From Nitrospiraceae bacterium (lineage in GTDB: Bacteria; Nitrospirota; Nitrospiria; Nitrospirales; Nitrospiraceae): a DNA stretch of 63,265 bases. Within the stretch, counting starts at the first letter, position 1. The number at the start of each line of letters is the position of its first letter. This document shows positions 28,897 through 38,881 of the stretch, one piece after another. Both the position numbers and the translations under genes were made by a program. Where the stretch lies: positions 1 to 63,265 of the forward strand of contig CAKKRK010000035.1 of the NCBI GenBank assembly GCA_919902665.1, read 5' to 3'. The notes beneath the pieces were generated by a model. It made no database searches, had not been told where the DNA came from, and was given only the letters and a program-made list of their open reading frames with translations.

Positions 28897-31800
28897 GTGC
28901 GTGTGAATAAGAAATCCCCTTTAAAATCAGATAAAACCCCGACCTCCCGCGCTCACAAGCGTGGTGTGGTTGGCTATAGCAGGAAGAGCGCTCTTCTTGA
29001 GGACGCCATCACCCAAATGAATGCCGGGAAATATGGGCGTTCTTCTACCGCACTGAAGGAATTACTCGCACTTGATCCGCAGAACATGGAGGCACGACGG
29101 CTGTTCGCCACTCTCCACCTTCGTCTCGGGAGCTTGATCCCGGCGAGACAAGCCTTTGACTCTCTCATTGATGAAGCGTTTGAGCGTCAGGACTACTGGC
29201 TTGCGGAATCGTTGCTTCGCGAATACTTGGCGGCTGGTCCGCGCTGTGTACCGTTCTTGGAGAAGCTTGGGGGGCTCTATCAGGAAAAAGGAGATACCCT
29301 CGAGGCCGTGGCTGAGTTCGGCAAGGCGATCGACATCTTAATCGAAGACCCCGACCCTGACCATCCACAGCATGCCTCCCAGCTTTACGACAAAGTACGG
29401 GCACTTGCACCCGCGAGCCCCGTGGCATTTCGGTTGGCATCCTTCTTTGACGCGCAAACCGGTGAGCTGCTGGCCCGTCAGTCTAGTGAGCCTGGACCAT
29501 CGACCGACGCCCCATCTCCCGACATGCCTGAGGCAAGTCAGGGTGTCACGGCAGGTCCTGAACCGATGGATGGGGTGATGCCATGGGAGATCCAGGATTC
29601 TCTGGCGACGTCGCCGGATTCTCCCCACGCAGCCATTGTATCTGATTCACTGGGATCGCTTACCCCACCAACGGTCACGGACCTTCCGACTCCTCAAGCG
29701 CTCATGCACGGTGGAGCATTGCCGCCCTCTGATTCACCCTCACAAGAACAAGCGCAGACCATGAGCAGCACGAGTGAAGTGGGAAGTGCTGCATCGGACG
29801 AACCTCGCACTGATGAAGGTGGGCGTGTTCCCTCTGGATCGCAGATAGATGATCTTCCCAGACAGATTGAGCTTGGAGGTTCTTCCTCGCTTTTGCCCTC
29901 ATCGGTGTCGGGAGATGGTTCTGCTGCGGCTCAGGAACAAGACCGAGGGTTGGTCGAGGCCAAACCCGAGGCCTCCTTTGAGGCAAGCGTCCCATTTACG
30001 GGTGTCGCACCCCAGGACTCGACCACTGCTCCGGAAGCGCTAATGAGTTCGATTCAGCCTGCAGAAGATATTAGCGACATGTCGTCATACCAGGTTGAGG
30101 AGAGATCAATACTCGCGGTTGAGAGTACCGAGACGCAACTGGCACCTGATTCGATGGTGTCATTAGGAAATCCTATCGAGAGTCAGGAACAAGACGGATG
30201 GGTGGCCGAGGGCGAACCACGTGCGCCCTATGATGCAAGTGACCCATTCACAGTTGTTGTACCGACGGAACTTACCACTGCTCCGGAAGCGCTGGCGAGC
30301 ACAATCCAGTTCTCCGAAGATACCAGTGTCATGGCGTCATCCCAGGTTGAAGAGATCGCAGCGCCTGAATCCTTGGGAACAGAACAATCGAGCGTTCCAC
30401 CAATAGAGGTGGAGGATAGACAGCCCTCTCTACTCCACCTTGTCGAGACCGAACCGAAGGAGGTCGTGACGGAACAGCCTCCAGGCACGCCTAACCCATC
30501 GAGTCCAGAGTCGGTTTCAGGCAATGAGGTTTCAGAACCATGGAAGCAACCAGGCTTCTCCTGGGAATCTGTATTCGATAGTGCATGGAAGTTGGGAAGT
30601 GATCGTTCGGCACATGGTTCCCCGTCGGAACTCACCGAGACGAATGTCGGTGAAGCACCGACCCCAGCCTCAGCAGTGGGATCTCACCAGGAACAGGTAT
30701 TAGAAGACCACGCGGTCAAAATATCAGAGCGCAAAGAATCAACGTCGTTCGGAGACCACACCTCTGCTGGATCCCCAATTGCGCCGATGCCCTGGGATCA
30801 CGTTCAGGAGTCGGTCATTTCGATTCCGCTCGCGCAGGTCGATCCTCCAATGACAGAGAGTCTGAAGCTGGCGGTAGATCCATCGCCTCATCCAGCTGAA
30901 CCAGAACTGTCCTCAACAGTGAGTGAAAGCCAGGTTCAACCTCCGTCGTCACCGGATACGTCCGTTGAAGAAATGGATTCATTCTCGATTGTGCCAACTC
31001 GACAGACGTCGGCTTCGCACGATCTGGAGATTCCTGCTGCTGAGTTGGAACACACCACACTCGAATCCGAACAGACCTCCGCTCAGGAAGAGTCTGAACC
31101 GCAGTTTCGGGTGATGAGCGTTCCGACAATCGATGCCCCGCCGCCGGAAACTCCTACGGCAGCACTAGCGACGCCGGTTTTTGCGGATGAACCAGTTGCA
31201 GACGCTGTGACATCTCCCTCAGAAGTTCTGTCGAAGGATAATGACTTCCCCTTGAACACGGAAGATGAGCATGCGATCGCAGCCGCTCAGAGCCTCGTTC
31301 AGGAGTCTATGCCGGAGTCTTCCGTCGCATTACCACAATCTAGCAGCGAGACACTGAGCAAGGAAACCGATGAGATTCCACCTCCCTCCCCTCTGCGAAC
31401 GCAACAGAAGATTTGGGAATCGCCACCTGAAATAGAAGAAACTCCTCAACCTACAAGAGAACCGGCTGCGGTGCAGGTTCATGAACCGCAACCGCAGGCA
31501 ATGGCGTTTGTCGAGGCGCAAGCTCCTATTCCTGAACCGGTTCCTGAAGCAGTGCCCGAACAGGAAGAATGGATCAAAGCAGGAGAATCGATCCGATTCA
31601 TCGAACAACCTCATGCCGTTTCAGTTGCACAGGTATTGCCGGAGAGCGCAGAACGGCAGGACGTCGGCCGGTCTATGTCCGTGGCTGCTGCTGTTGATGT
31701 GCTCTTTGAGTCGTCTCAAGATGTCAGGGCGATTGAGCCGCGAGAAGATGTCGCAGCGCCCAAGCCAAGGCGAAAATCTAGTTCGACACTGATTCGAGCC

Positions 31801-33237
31801 CGCTCGGCGATTGCCGGTTTTGTCAGCTCATGTTTTTCGACTACGCGTGCCCTTGTGGTGACGTGCATAGGGCTGGTGATGCTCTCAGGAATCCTCATCG
31901 CGTTAGGGATCGGTGCCATCGGACTGACCTGGCTCATCATGGAAGAATCACCCGCTCCAGTATTCCAAAGTCTTACGACTACTCCTCAACGGACACTGTC
32001 GGATTTCAAGAAGAACGGCTACTTGTTTCTTCTCGGGTTTGACGTGTCGGTTGGTCACGATCCGATACAGGCGGGATACGATCGGAAGCCTGAGACCCAC
32101 GATGGCAAGTTGGCGCTCGCGTGCTTGGGGAGTTCAGGCTCGGGGACGGTCGAGGGATTGAATGCCTCAGCCAATGTCATTCGAGGGTGGGTTCGCAGTT
32201 CAGATCCTGTTGGGGCCTTTAAGTCTCATCAGCAGACCATTAAGGAATGGGGTAACCAGCATGAGTCGGCGCTCAATCGGTATAGCCAGTGGCAAAAACT
32301 TCCCTTTGAAGATTGGGGGTATGGCCAAACGGTGAGTCCGCCCTGTACTGCGATGGTCTTCGCCCACCAGCTCCATGTGGCGGATGGATTCCTGCAGAGT
32401 GCCGATCTCGGCATCGATCGACTTGAGACGGATATGGAAGCGTGGCGCATCGTCCTGAGTCAGGCGAAGACGCTGGCGGTGAAAATGCTGGCACTACAGG
32501 CGATCACCGATGACATTGCCGTCGCCTCGGGGTTACTCGTAGGCTCCGACTTTGACGGAAAATACCTGGGGCGGGTCACCAAAGTTCTTCGCCCGCTTGA
32601 TCAGGGCGAACTCTCGATGCGTTGGCCCATGCAAAGCGAACTGGTCGCTGCCTCGAAGACATACGAGACTCAGTTGAAAGCAGCGAGAGCCGAAGAACAG
32701 CCGGTGTACACCATGGTGGCATCGGCGCTTCCCTTGCCGATGCAACGTCGTCTCAATGACTATGCGGAATATTATGATGCGTCTTACAAAGCTGCCGGCG
32801 AAGGGCGGTATGGCTCGTTGCCAAAGTGGAAAGACTATATCCGTTTCCCAGCGTCTGGCGTGATGGATTATCTCACCAACCCAATCGAGAACATCGTGGG
32901 GCTTGAACCGCTTGCTCCATGGGACATGTACAACGGATTCGTGGTCGACACAGATGCCCACCTCCGGCTTGCCAGTTTACAAGCCTGGCTTAGGCGTGGC
33001 CCCGCCGACGGTGATCTCGCCACTCGGATTGCGAAGGCCGGGCAAAGTTTCTATGACCCGTATACAGGACTGCCGATGTTGCTGAACATGAAAAAAGGCG
33101 TCATCTACAGTGTTGGACACGACGGGAAAGATCAAGATGCCGATTCTCAGTCCGATGTCGTGGTACAGATTCCTGTCGGACACACGTCTGCTGCTGCGGC
33201 GGTGAAACCCTCAGCCTCGTCATCCAAGTCCAGATAA
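28897..33237 (+). CDS. giant TPR/low-complexity/membrane protein, 1446 aa
   Basis: Not a named family. Residues ~30-190 form TPR-like helical repeats (AITQMNAGKYGRSSTALKELLALDPQN; PARQAFDSLIDEAFERQ). Residues ~195-970 are a long Pro/Glu/Ser/Thr-rich disordered region with an internal duplication (FTGVAPQDSTTAPEALMSSI versus FTVVVPTELTTAPEALASTI, ~80 residues apart). A transmembrane helix follows near 984-1012, then a ~420-residue folded C-terminal domain ending DPYTGLPMLL..KKGVIYSVGHDGKDQD, a motif that resembles pseudopilin-like ends. GTG start. Probably a cytosolic TPR scaffold tied to a periplasmic domain, perhaps with the divergent secretin. Confidence 0.8.
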   Translation: MRVNKKSPLKSDKTPTSRAHKRGVVGYSRKSALLEDAITQMNAGKYGRSSTALKELLALDPQNMEARRLFATLHLRLGSLIPARQAFDSLIDEAFERQDYWLAESLLREYLAAGPRCVPFLEKLGGLYQEKGDTLEAVAEFGKAIDILIEDPDPDHPQHASQLYDKVRALAPASPVAFRLASFFDAQTGELLARQSSEPGPSTDAPSPDMPEASQGVTAGPEPMDGVMPWEIQDSLATSPDSPHAAIVSDSLGSLTPPTVTDLPTPQALMHGGALPPSDSPSQEQAQTMSSTSEVGSAASDEPRTDEGGRVPSGSQIDDLPRQIELGGSSSLLPSSVSGDGSAAAQEQDRGLVEAKPEASFEASVPFTGVAPQDSTTAPEALMSSIQPAEDISDMSSYQVEERSILAVESTETQLAPDSMVSLGNPIESQEQDGWVAEGEPRAPYDASDPFTVVVPTELTTAPEALASTIQFSEDTSVMASSQVEEIAAPESLGTEQSSVPPIEVEDRQPSLLHLVETEPKEVVTEQPPGTPNPSSPESVSGNEVSEPWKQPGFSWESVFDSAWKLGSDRSAHGSPSELTETNVGEAPTPASAVGSHQEQVLEDHAVKISERKESTSFGDHTSAGSPIAPMPWDHVQESVISIPLAQVDPPMTESLKLAVDPSPHPAEPELSSTVSESQVQPPSSPDTSVEEMDSFSIVPTRQTSASHDLEIPAAELEHTTLESEQTSAQEESEPQFRVMSVPTIDAPPPETPTAALATPVFADEPVADAVTSPSEVLSKDNDFPLNTEDEHAIAAAQSLVQESMPESSVALPQSSSETLSKETDEIPPPSPLRTQQKIWESPPEIEETPQPTREPAAVQVHEPQPQAMAFVEAQAPIPEPVPEAVPEQEEWIKAGESIRFIEQPHAVSVAQVLPESAERQDVGRSMSVAAAVDVLFESSQDVRAIEPREDVAAPKPRRKSSSTLIRARSAIAGFVSSCFSTTRALVVTCIGLVMLSGILIALGIGAIGLTWLIMEESPAPVFQSLTTTPQRTLSDFKKNGYLFLLGFDVSVGHDPIQAGYDRKPETHDGKLALACLGSSGSGTVEGLNASANVIRGWVRSSDPVGAFKSHQQTIKEWGNQHESALNRYSQWQKLPFEDWGYGQTVSPPCTAMVFAHQLHVADGFLQSADLGIDRLETDMEAWRIVLSQAKTLAVKMLALQAITDDIAVASGLLVGSDFDGKYLGRVTKVLRPLDQGELSMRWPMQSELVAASKTYETQLKAARAEEQPVYTMVASALPLPMQRRLNDYAEYYDASYKAAGEGRYGSLPKWKDYIRFPASGVMDYLTNPIENIVGLEPLAPWDMYNGFVVDTDAHLRLASLQAWLRRGPADGDLATRIAKAGQSFYDPYTGLPMLLNMKKGVIYSVGHDGKDQDADSQSDVVVQIPVGHTSAAAAVKPSASSSKSR

Positions 33238-33278
33238 GCCTTTTTCCGCTACTCTCGGTCTGCCCCGGCATCACTTGC

Positions 33279-33307
33279 TTGACAGCGGGTCGAGTATTCC
33301 ACACAAT
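33279..33307 (+). promoter_or_regulatory. promoter upstream of the broken amidohydrolase gene
   Basis: Perfect TTGACA at 33279-33284, 17-nt spacer, CACAAT at 33302-33307. A GAAGGTG ribosome binding site and ATG follow at 33338. So the expression signals are intact although the reading frame is not. Confidence 0.5.
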
Positions 33308-33337
33308 CATCGGGCTTTTCGGAGATGAAGGTGCGTC

Positions 33338-34820
33338 ATGGGGCATCCACCAAAACGATTGTGCGGCGGTTTCTCTGTGAAGAAGGGCACGACGTTTCCG
33401 ACGCCTCTTCCGACGCAGATCGTATCCAATGAGGAGTTTTTCCCGATTGGCCAAACAGCCGAGCAGGCTCGTGTCGAGCAAATAACGGGAGAGCTGGTGG
33501 AAAAGGCGGCAGCACGACTGCGAGTCCACGCCGGGAGTTTTTGAAAACAACAGGCGGTATGGCGGCCGCGCTGCTGGCCATGAACGATACATTTGGCCGC
33601 TTTTTTAATATCGGGGAAATCGAGCTGTTCGAAACGGCGGCGTTCGCCGAGCAGCAGGGAAATCCGTATTTTATTTTTGATGTGCAGACCCACTATGTTA
33701 GTTCTCATTACGATCCCTCCGATGCCGAAGCCAATCGGAAGGGGGCCGTGTCCAAACAGGCTCTACTGTCGTTGAGAAAGTACATTCGCGAGATGGGGCT
33801 CAATCCGAAACTGGCTGGTGATCGAGGCACGCTCGATGATCTGTCATGGAAGAATTTTGTGAAGGAAGTGTTTTTCGACAGCGAGACGACCGTCGGCTTG
33901 ATCAGCACCCCGCCAGGACCCTATCCGCAGGAAGCCGTCGTTCCGCCAAGAGAAATGGCCCACATTCGTGACGAGATCAATCGGTTGGCCGGGTCGCAAC
34001 GGATGTTGGCCCATGGTCTGGCCACCCCCCAGCTCGGTGCGGCGGATTTGGAATTCATGGCCATGCAGGCTGAAACCCTCAAGGTCGATGCCTGGAAATG
34101 CTACACCGGTTCCTGTCCGAAGGGATTTGACCGAGGCTGGCGCATGGACGATGAACACATCGCCTATCCGATGTTGGAGCAGGCGCGGAAGCTCAACGTG
34201 AAGCGGGTCTGCGTCCACAAGGGACTGCCCCTGGGGCCGTGCCGGGCTACAACCATCCACGAGATCTGATCAAGGTGGCCAAAGACTTCCCAGATCTCAA
34301 CTTTGTGGTGTATCACGCTGGGTTTCGGGGCGTGACTTCGATCGAACAAATATTTGCGAAGACGGGTGAAATTCCGTGGACCACGGAGTTCTGCCGGATG
34401 AAGGAGCAGGAACCTGGTCTCTCCAATATCTACATGGAGTTGGGTTCTACCTTTGCGCAACTGGTGACGACATACCCATTGATCTGCGCGCATCTACTGG
34501 GGCAGATTATCCGTTCGTTCGGCATGGATCATGTGCTGTGGGGAACCGACTCGATCTGGTATGGAACGCCGCAATGGCAGGTTGAAGCCTTTCGGCGATT
34601 CCAGATCCCTGACCAATTGATCGAGAAGGATCAGTATCAGCCGTTGACGAGGCGGGCGAAGGAACAGGTGTTTGGATTCAACTCGGCCAGGGTGTTTGGG
34701 GTCGATGTCGAAGCTAAACGACGGGAGGTTCCGAATGACGCCTTGGGCCGGCTGAGAATGAGCTATCTGGAGGAAGGGCCGGAGCCGAGCCGAAGAGCGT
34801 ACGGATGGGTGGCGGGATGA
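33338..34820 (+). pseudogene. Tat-exported amidohydrolase (PF04909-like) broken by two frameshifts
   Basis: Three consecutive frames encode one protein. Frame 1 (33338-33544) gives the N-terminus. A shift near 33515-33530 leads into 33541-34269, and just before it the second frame reads SPRREFLKTTGGMAAALLAM, a twin-arginine signal. A second shift near 34230-34240 (..GLPLGP / VPGYNHPRDLI..) leads into the frame ending at 34820. The metal-dependent hydrolase signatures survive: DVQTHYV, RVCVHKG, VVYHAGF and LWGTDSIWYG. Each shift is a single base, so sequencing error is as possible as real decay. Confidence 0.8.
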
Positions 34821-34910
34821 ATGGGTGGTGCTCGGTGCATGCGCGCAATGAGCCAGCGACCTGCTTTGCCCATACATTGGTAATGGAACAATGAAGAGAG
34901 GAGAGGCCGA

Positions 34911-35594
34911 ATGAAAAGCGAGATTTTGTACCCTGGTGCGTTTCCGATGGTACGAGTGGAGCTGGCGGAGGGAGAGCACATCAAGGCCGAGTCCGGCGCG
35001 ATGGTGGCCTGCTCGCCGACCATCGATATTGAAAGCAAGATGGAGGGAGGGTTTTTAGGAGCGCTGTCGCGAAAGTTCCTGACAGGAGAAAAATTCTTCT
35101 TCCAGACGTTGCGGGCCAGTCGAGGCGCCGGCGAAGTGTTGCTCGCGCCGACCGTGCCCGGCGAAATTGTCCTACTGGAACTCGATGGCGTCAATGAGTA
35201 TATGGTGCAGAAGGATGGGTTCCTCGCCGGTGCGGCCGGGGTTGTCATCGACAGTCAAATGCAGAGCATGAGCCGGGGATTGCTGGGCGGGGAGGGGTTC
35301 TTCATCTTGAAAATGAGCGGGAAGGGGATGCTTACCCTGAACAGCTTCGGAGCCATTCACAAGATCGAGTTGAAGCCAGGTCAGGAATATATCGTGGATA
35401 ATAGCCATCTGGTGGCGTGGTCTACCACGACCACGTATAACATCGAAAAGGCCACGTCCGGATGGGTGGCCAGCTTCACGTCGGGTGAAGGATTTGTCTG
35501 CCGATTTCGTGGGCCGGGCGTCGTGTATATCCAGAGCCGCAATCCGGGAAGTTTCGGCGCATGGGTACGACAGTTCATTCCAGTCAGTCAGTAG
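34911..35594 (+). CDS. AIM24/TIGR00266 family protein
   Basis: 227 residues of the conserved beta-rich TIGR00266 fold: FPMVRVELAEGEHIKAESGAMVAC, the MEGGFLGALSRKFLTGEKFFFQ loop, ILEL..GEYMVQKDGFLA, and LVAWSTTTTYNIEKATSG. Members occur widely in bacteria and, as AIM24, in mitochondria; the biochemical role is poorly known. AGAGGAGAGG provides the ribosome binding site. Confidence 0.88.
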   Translation: MKSEILYPGAFPMVRVELAEGEHIKAESGAMVACSPTIDIESKMEGGFLGALSRKFLTGEKFFFQTLRASRGAGEVLLAPTVPGEIVLLELDGVNEYMVQKDGFLAGAAGVVIDSQMQSMSRGLLGGEGFFILKMSGKGMLTLNSFGAIHKIELKPGQEYIVDNSHLVAWSTTTTYNIEKATSGWVASFTSGEGFVCRFRGPGVVYIQSRNPGSFGAWVRQFIPVSQ

Positions 35595-35728
35595 CGGTAG
35601 CTGAAAATGGCCACCAACTTCATTCTCGCCTCGCAGGAAATCCTCACGGTACCTCCGAGGGTACGGTTCCAGGTGTCACTCACCTACGACCTCGTCGGCA
35701 GCTATTTTAAGCCGCCGCATGGCATGCC

Positions 35729-36877
35729 ATGGTAGAAAGCACTCCCAACGCGCTCTGTTTCGGCGACGAATTCCCCGCCAGCGGTGCCCCTTGCCTGGTT
35801 CATGTCGAAGACCATGGACTGACGATCACGTTTATCCCTGATCGTGATGGAGCCGAGCCCCGATCGGAATCCTTGAGGTTTTCCGAACTGACCGTCTCCG
35901 CAGGTGGGCTGGATCATGATCAGCTCGTGGCCACATGGGTGGGGTTGAAAGGGCAGCGGACACTCTATCTCAAAAGTCCCGATGTGATTCGTGCCTTCCG
36001 GCAAGCGGCTCCTGATCATCTGAGCCAACCGCTTGAACGAGCCGCCGAACAAGTCCGTCAGGTGCGGCAACGGCATCGAATGGTGTGGGGTATTGTCGGA
36101 GGCGCCCTCTTGGTTGTCATGCTCGGACTGTGGTTTGGGAGTGACGTGTTGGTTGAACTCGCCGTCGAGCGAATTCCTGTCGAGTGGGAACGGAAGCTGG
36201 GCGAGTCAACCTATCGTGACTTTCTGGCTCATCAGGATGTCATGAAAGAAGGCCCAGCCGTGGACGCGGTCAACGAGATGATCCATCGCCTGACCAGCCA
36301 GATTCCGGAGAACCCCTACACCTTCGAGGTTACCGTCGTGAGGAGTGATGTGGTGAATGCGTTTGCCCTGCCCGGTGGCTACATTGTCGTCTTCACCGGA
36401 CTGATGAAAAAAGCGGAGAGTGGCGAGGAGGTCGCTGGGGTCCTCGCGCACGAGCTGAACCATGTGCTGCAGCGGCATGGACTCGAACGCATTATCAAGC
36501 AACTGGGCTTTGTGGCCGTGGTGTCGATTGTGCTGGGGAATCCTCCTGGATTGGGGGGGATGATGAAGCAGCTTGGGGTTGAGCTGATGACGCTGAAGTT
36601 CGGTCGCGCACAGGAGACGGAAGCGGATCTCACCGGCCTTGAGTTACTCTATCGCGCGAAGATCGATCCATCCGGCATGATCACGTTCTTTCAACGGCTG
36701 GCTGAAAAAGACGAGGGACGAGTCGAATGGCTCTCCACCCACCCGATGAGCAATGCCAGAGCCGAGCGCCTCAAGACTCAGCTGGCAGAGATGCCGAAAC
36801 AGAACCCTGAACCCTTCACATTCGAGTGGACCAAAGTCCAAGCCTCGCAGGGCGCACAGCCTAGTACCCCTCCATGA
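35729..36877 (+). CDS. M48-family metalloprotease
   Basis: 382 residues. Zinc motif HELNH at 241-245 with the third ligand in QETEADLTG; preceding FALPGGYIVVFTGLM block is typical of M48. One transmembrane segment at ~118-138 (MVWGIVGGALLVVMLGLWFGS) puts the ~115-residue N-terminal domain and the protease on opposite sides of the membrane. Its last codon overlaps the ATG of the phosphoesterase (ATGA), suggesting co-translation. Likely envelope protein quality control. Confidence 0.88.
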   Translation: MVESTPNALCFGDEFPASGAPCLVHVEDHGLTITFIPDRDGAEPRSESLRFSELTVSAGGLDHDQLVATWVGLKGQRTLYLKSPDVIRAFRQAAPDHLSQPLERAAEQVRQVRQRHRMVWGIVGGALLVVMLGLWFGSDVLVELAVERIPVEWERKLGESTYRDFLAHQDVMKEGPAVDAVNEMIHRLTSQIPENPYTFEVTVVRSDVVNAFALPGGYIVVFTGLMKKAESGEEVAGVLAHELNHVLQRHGLERIIKQLGFVAVVSIVLGNPPGLGGMMKQLGVELMTLKFGRAQETEADLTGLELLYRAKIDPSGMITFFQRLAEKDEGRVEWLSTHPMSNARAERLKTQLAEMPKQNPEPFTFEWTKVQASQGAQPSTPP

Positions 36878-37413
36878 ACCCTGTGCGGACGATCCGTCTC
36901 GGTGTCATCGCCGATACGCATGGGCCGTTCGATCCAGCGATCCGGCGACACTTTTCTGGCGTGGATCATATTATTCATGCCGGCGATATTGGCAATCGAT
37001 CGGTCATCGAACAACTTGAGATGATTGCTCCCGTGACGGCCGTGTCCGGCAATGTGGATGGGTACGAAGAGAGCGGCTTTCCGACAGAAGCAATCATCAA
37101 GCTGAATGGTTTCCGCATCGCGATCCGGCATGTCGTGTTTGAAGCGGGAAAGCTGACCGAAGATGGAAGAGCGTTTCTCGACCGTACGAGACCAGACCTT
37201 TGTATTTTCGGTCACACCCATCAACCCAGGAGTGAATGGTTGGGTGATACGCTGTTGTTCAATCCGGGATCAGCAGGGCCAAAGCGCTTCACATTGCCCA
37301 GAATGGTCGGGCGGATCACGATGGGAATTCGCCTGTCGGCGAAACACATCACGTTGGAGGATCGGGTTCCTCCGCCAAAACGGTTGGACGCGATAAGACA
37401 CTGTGCTAGATGA
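36874..37413 (+). CDS. YfcE/MJ0936-type metallophosphoesterase
   Basis: 179 residues. The calcineurin-like metal motifs appear in order: VIADTHG (DxH), HAGDIGN (GDxxN-like), SGNVDG (GNxD), IRHVVF (the usual GH.H position reads RH), and FGHTHQP (GHTH). Stop-start ATGA overlap with the M48 gene. Substrate unknown; family members cleave phosphodiesters. Confidence 0.87.
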   Translation: MNPVRTIRLGVIADTHGPFDPAIRRHFSGVDHIIHAGDIGNRSVIEQLEMIAPVTAVSGNVDGYEESGFPTEAIIKLNGFRIAIRHVVFEAGKLTEDGRAFLDRTRPDLCIFGHTHQPRSEWLGDTLLFNPGSAGPKRFTLPRMVGRITMGIRLSAKHITLEDRVPPPKRLDAIRHCAR

Positions 37414-37438
37414 GCCGACATGAGACTTCACCGGGGGA

Positions 37439-38089
37439 TTAAAAGCGCAAGCCTACGCCTACCAACCCATAGTGGGTGCGAAAATCGATGGACAGTCCTT
37501 CCCAATGATAGTCGGACAAGAAATAGCGGTACTCGCCAAACAGAAAGACCTTGGGGTTGAGGAGAATTTGGGCACCTCCGAGGAACTGGTGGGCTAAGGC
37601 GTGAGCCGTGTCAAAATCGTTGTCATCGCGCCCAGCGATGTTTGGATTGAGAAGTGTCCCACGAGACCATCCTAGCCCTATCCCAATGTATGGACGAACC
37701 GTCCCGCTTGGATAGCGGAGAACGAGGTTGAACGTCGTGTTGCTCACGAGCAAGTCGGAGCGACCGGTTTCGTTGACGTGCCCATTGGTGACGTTGGGAA
37801 AGGAAATCGCTCCACCGTGTATGTTGGAATCGATCTCGAGGCCCACCATTCGACGGAGCGCAGCTGGGAAGAGTCCCACTTTTAGGCCAGCACCGAAGCC
37901 GTCTTGAATCGAGGCGGGTACCGTCGTCTCTTGGTTGAAAATCGCCAGATCACGAGGCCAGCTGCCCAGCGCATAGGCGCTCAGTTCCACGTCTCCGAAC
38001 TCGGCTGCAACTGCCACGTCAGTGACACATAGGGAGCAGAGCAACGCACTAGAGAAAGTGATCAATCGGATGAGGGAAGCGAATCCCAC
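37439..38089 (-). CDS. predicted outer-membrane beta-barrel protein
   Basis: 216 residues. Signal peptide cleaved after VAVAA; barrel-like strands VELSAYALGSWP, FNLVLRYPSGTVRPYIGIGLGWSRG, VFLFGEYRYFLSDY, ending HYGLVGVGLRF with the terminal aromatic residue expected for BAM recognition. Resembles opacity-type porins. Function unknown. Confidence 0.75.
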   Translation of the reverse strand: MGFASLIRLITFSSALLCSLCVTDVAVAAEFGDVELSAYALGSWPRDLAIFNQETTVPASIQDGFGAGLKVGLFPAALRRMVGLEIDSNIHGGAISFPNVTNGHVNETGRSDLLVSNTTFNLVLRYPSGTVRPYIGIGLGWSRGTLLNPNIAGRDDNDFDTAHALAHQFLGGAQILLNPKVFLFGEYRYFLSDYHWEGLSIDFRTHYGLVGVGLRF

Positions 38090-38123
38090 AGTTTCACGAA
38101 GGTTAGGGGGCGAAAAAAGAAAA

Positions 38124-38150
38124 GGCCTTCCGGAGATTCTCCGGAAGGCC
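38124..38150 (-). terminator. rho-independent terminator
   Basis: 12-bp stem GGCCTTCCGGAG/CTCCGGAAGGCC with a 3-nt loop; on the - strand it is followed by TTTTCTTTTTTCG. It lies 26 bp past the TRL lipoprotein stop and terminates that gene. Confidence 0.9.
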
Positions 38151-38175
38151 CTTCCAAAGCGTACTTTATGCTGGT

Positions 38176-38499
38176 CTAGTTACCACGAACGATGGTGCAC
38201 CATTCACCGAGGATACCCAAGATATTCTTGGCAGAGTGGTCAACGGATGCAACCTTGGTGATGCCTCCGGCCACTTTTGCAGCCTGGACGCTCGCGTCAC
38301 CGGTGGCAACCCATCCAAGAATTGACTGGCCGCAGGCCTTACCCTCTTTGCTGGCTCCTGCCTCATCGGTCGCGACATCCCCGTACTTCGTTTCGTTGTA
38401 GATGACGCCAGCCATTGGCGAGGCGACGATCTGACAACCACTCAAGCTGAGGCCGACAAGGGCAATAACCGCAAGGGATAAACGAGACGCGTGCTTCAT
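38176..38499 (-). CDS. TRL-like lipoprotein
   Basis: 107 residues. Lipoprotein signal MKHASRLSLAVIALVGLSLSGC with lipobox LSGC, followed by the TRL family pattern (GVIYNETKYGDVATDEAGASKEGKACGQSILGWVATGDASVQAA..GI..VASVDH). Start chosen at 38499 because AAGGAGGAT precedes it; the upstream in-frame ATG has no such site. Role unknown; TRL-like genes are often found as small abundant envelope lipoproteins. Confidence 0.87.
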   Translation of the reverse strand: MKHASRLSLAVIALVGLSLSGCQIVASPMAGVIYNETKYGDVATDEAGASKEGKACGQSILGWVATGDASVQAAKVAGGITKVASVDHSAKNILGILGEWCTIVRGN

Positions 38500-38784
38500 A
38501 AGATCCTCCTTAATAGAAGTTAGAACGAAAGATTGTTTAGGTGTCATAAACAATCAGCGTGAGTATAGTCATCTACCTGGTGTCCGTCAATCTTGGATTT
38601 GACATGTATTATGGCACGCACGTATGGAATTTGGACTTCGCAGTCAGTTTAAATCACACAGACGCCAGGGTGCGGCTCAATGGACAGCAGATTGGTATCA
38701 CGCTGCTTCAGTATATGGTCTCTCGGCGAAGAGATCCGCTGGTTTAAGTGAGTAGCGATCCAACCTCGGGCCAAGAAAAAATTG

Positions 38785-38812
38785 TTGTGCTTCCCGATGA
38801 TTTGTCTATAAT
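38785..38812 (+). promoter_or_regulatory. promoter of the DUF3015 gene
   Basis: TTGTGC at 38785-38790, 16-nt spacer, perfect TATAAT at 38807-38812. The remainder of the 38500-38881 gap is AT-rich and shows no supported gene (the 62-codon frame at 38559 has no ribosome binding site). Confidence 0.6.
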
Positions 38813-38881
38813 CATCGAACTCATAGTCTGTTGTGTCGTAGTGCGGGTACTTAACCAAATACCTAAATGGAGGAGGACCCT

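Noticed and set aside
33338-34820. Programmed frameshifting in the amidohydrolase gene
   Set aside because: Two separate shifts with no slippery heptamer or downstream pseudoknot visible; decay or sequence error is simpler.
38559-38747. 62-codon open frame upstream of the DUF3015 gene
   Set aside because: AT-rich promoter region, no Shine-Dalgarno and no conserved character.
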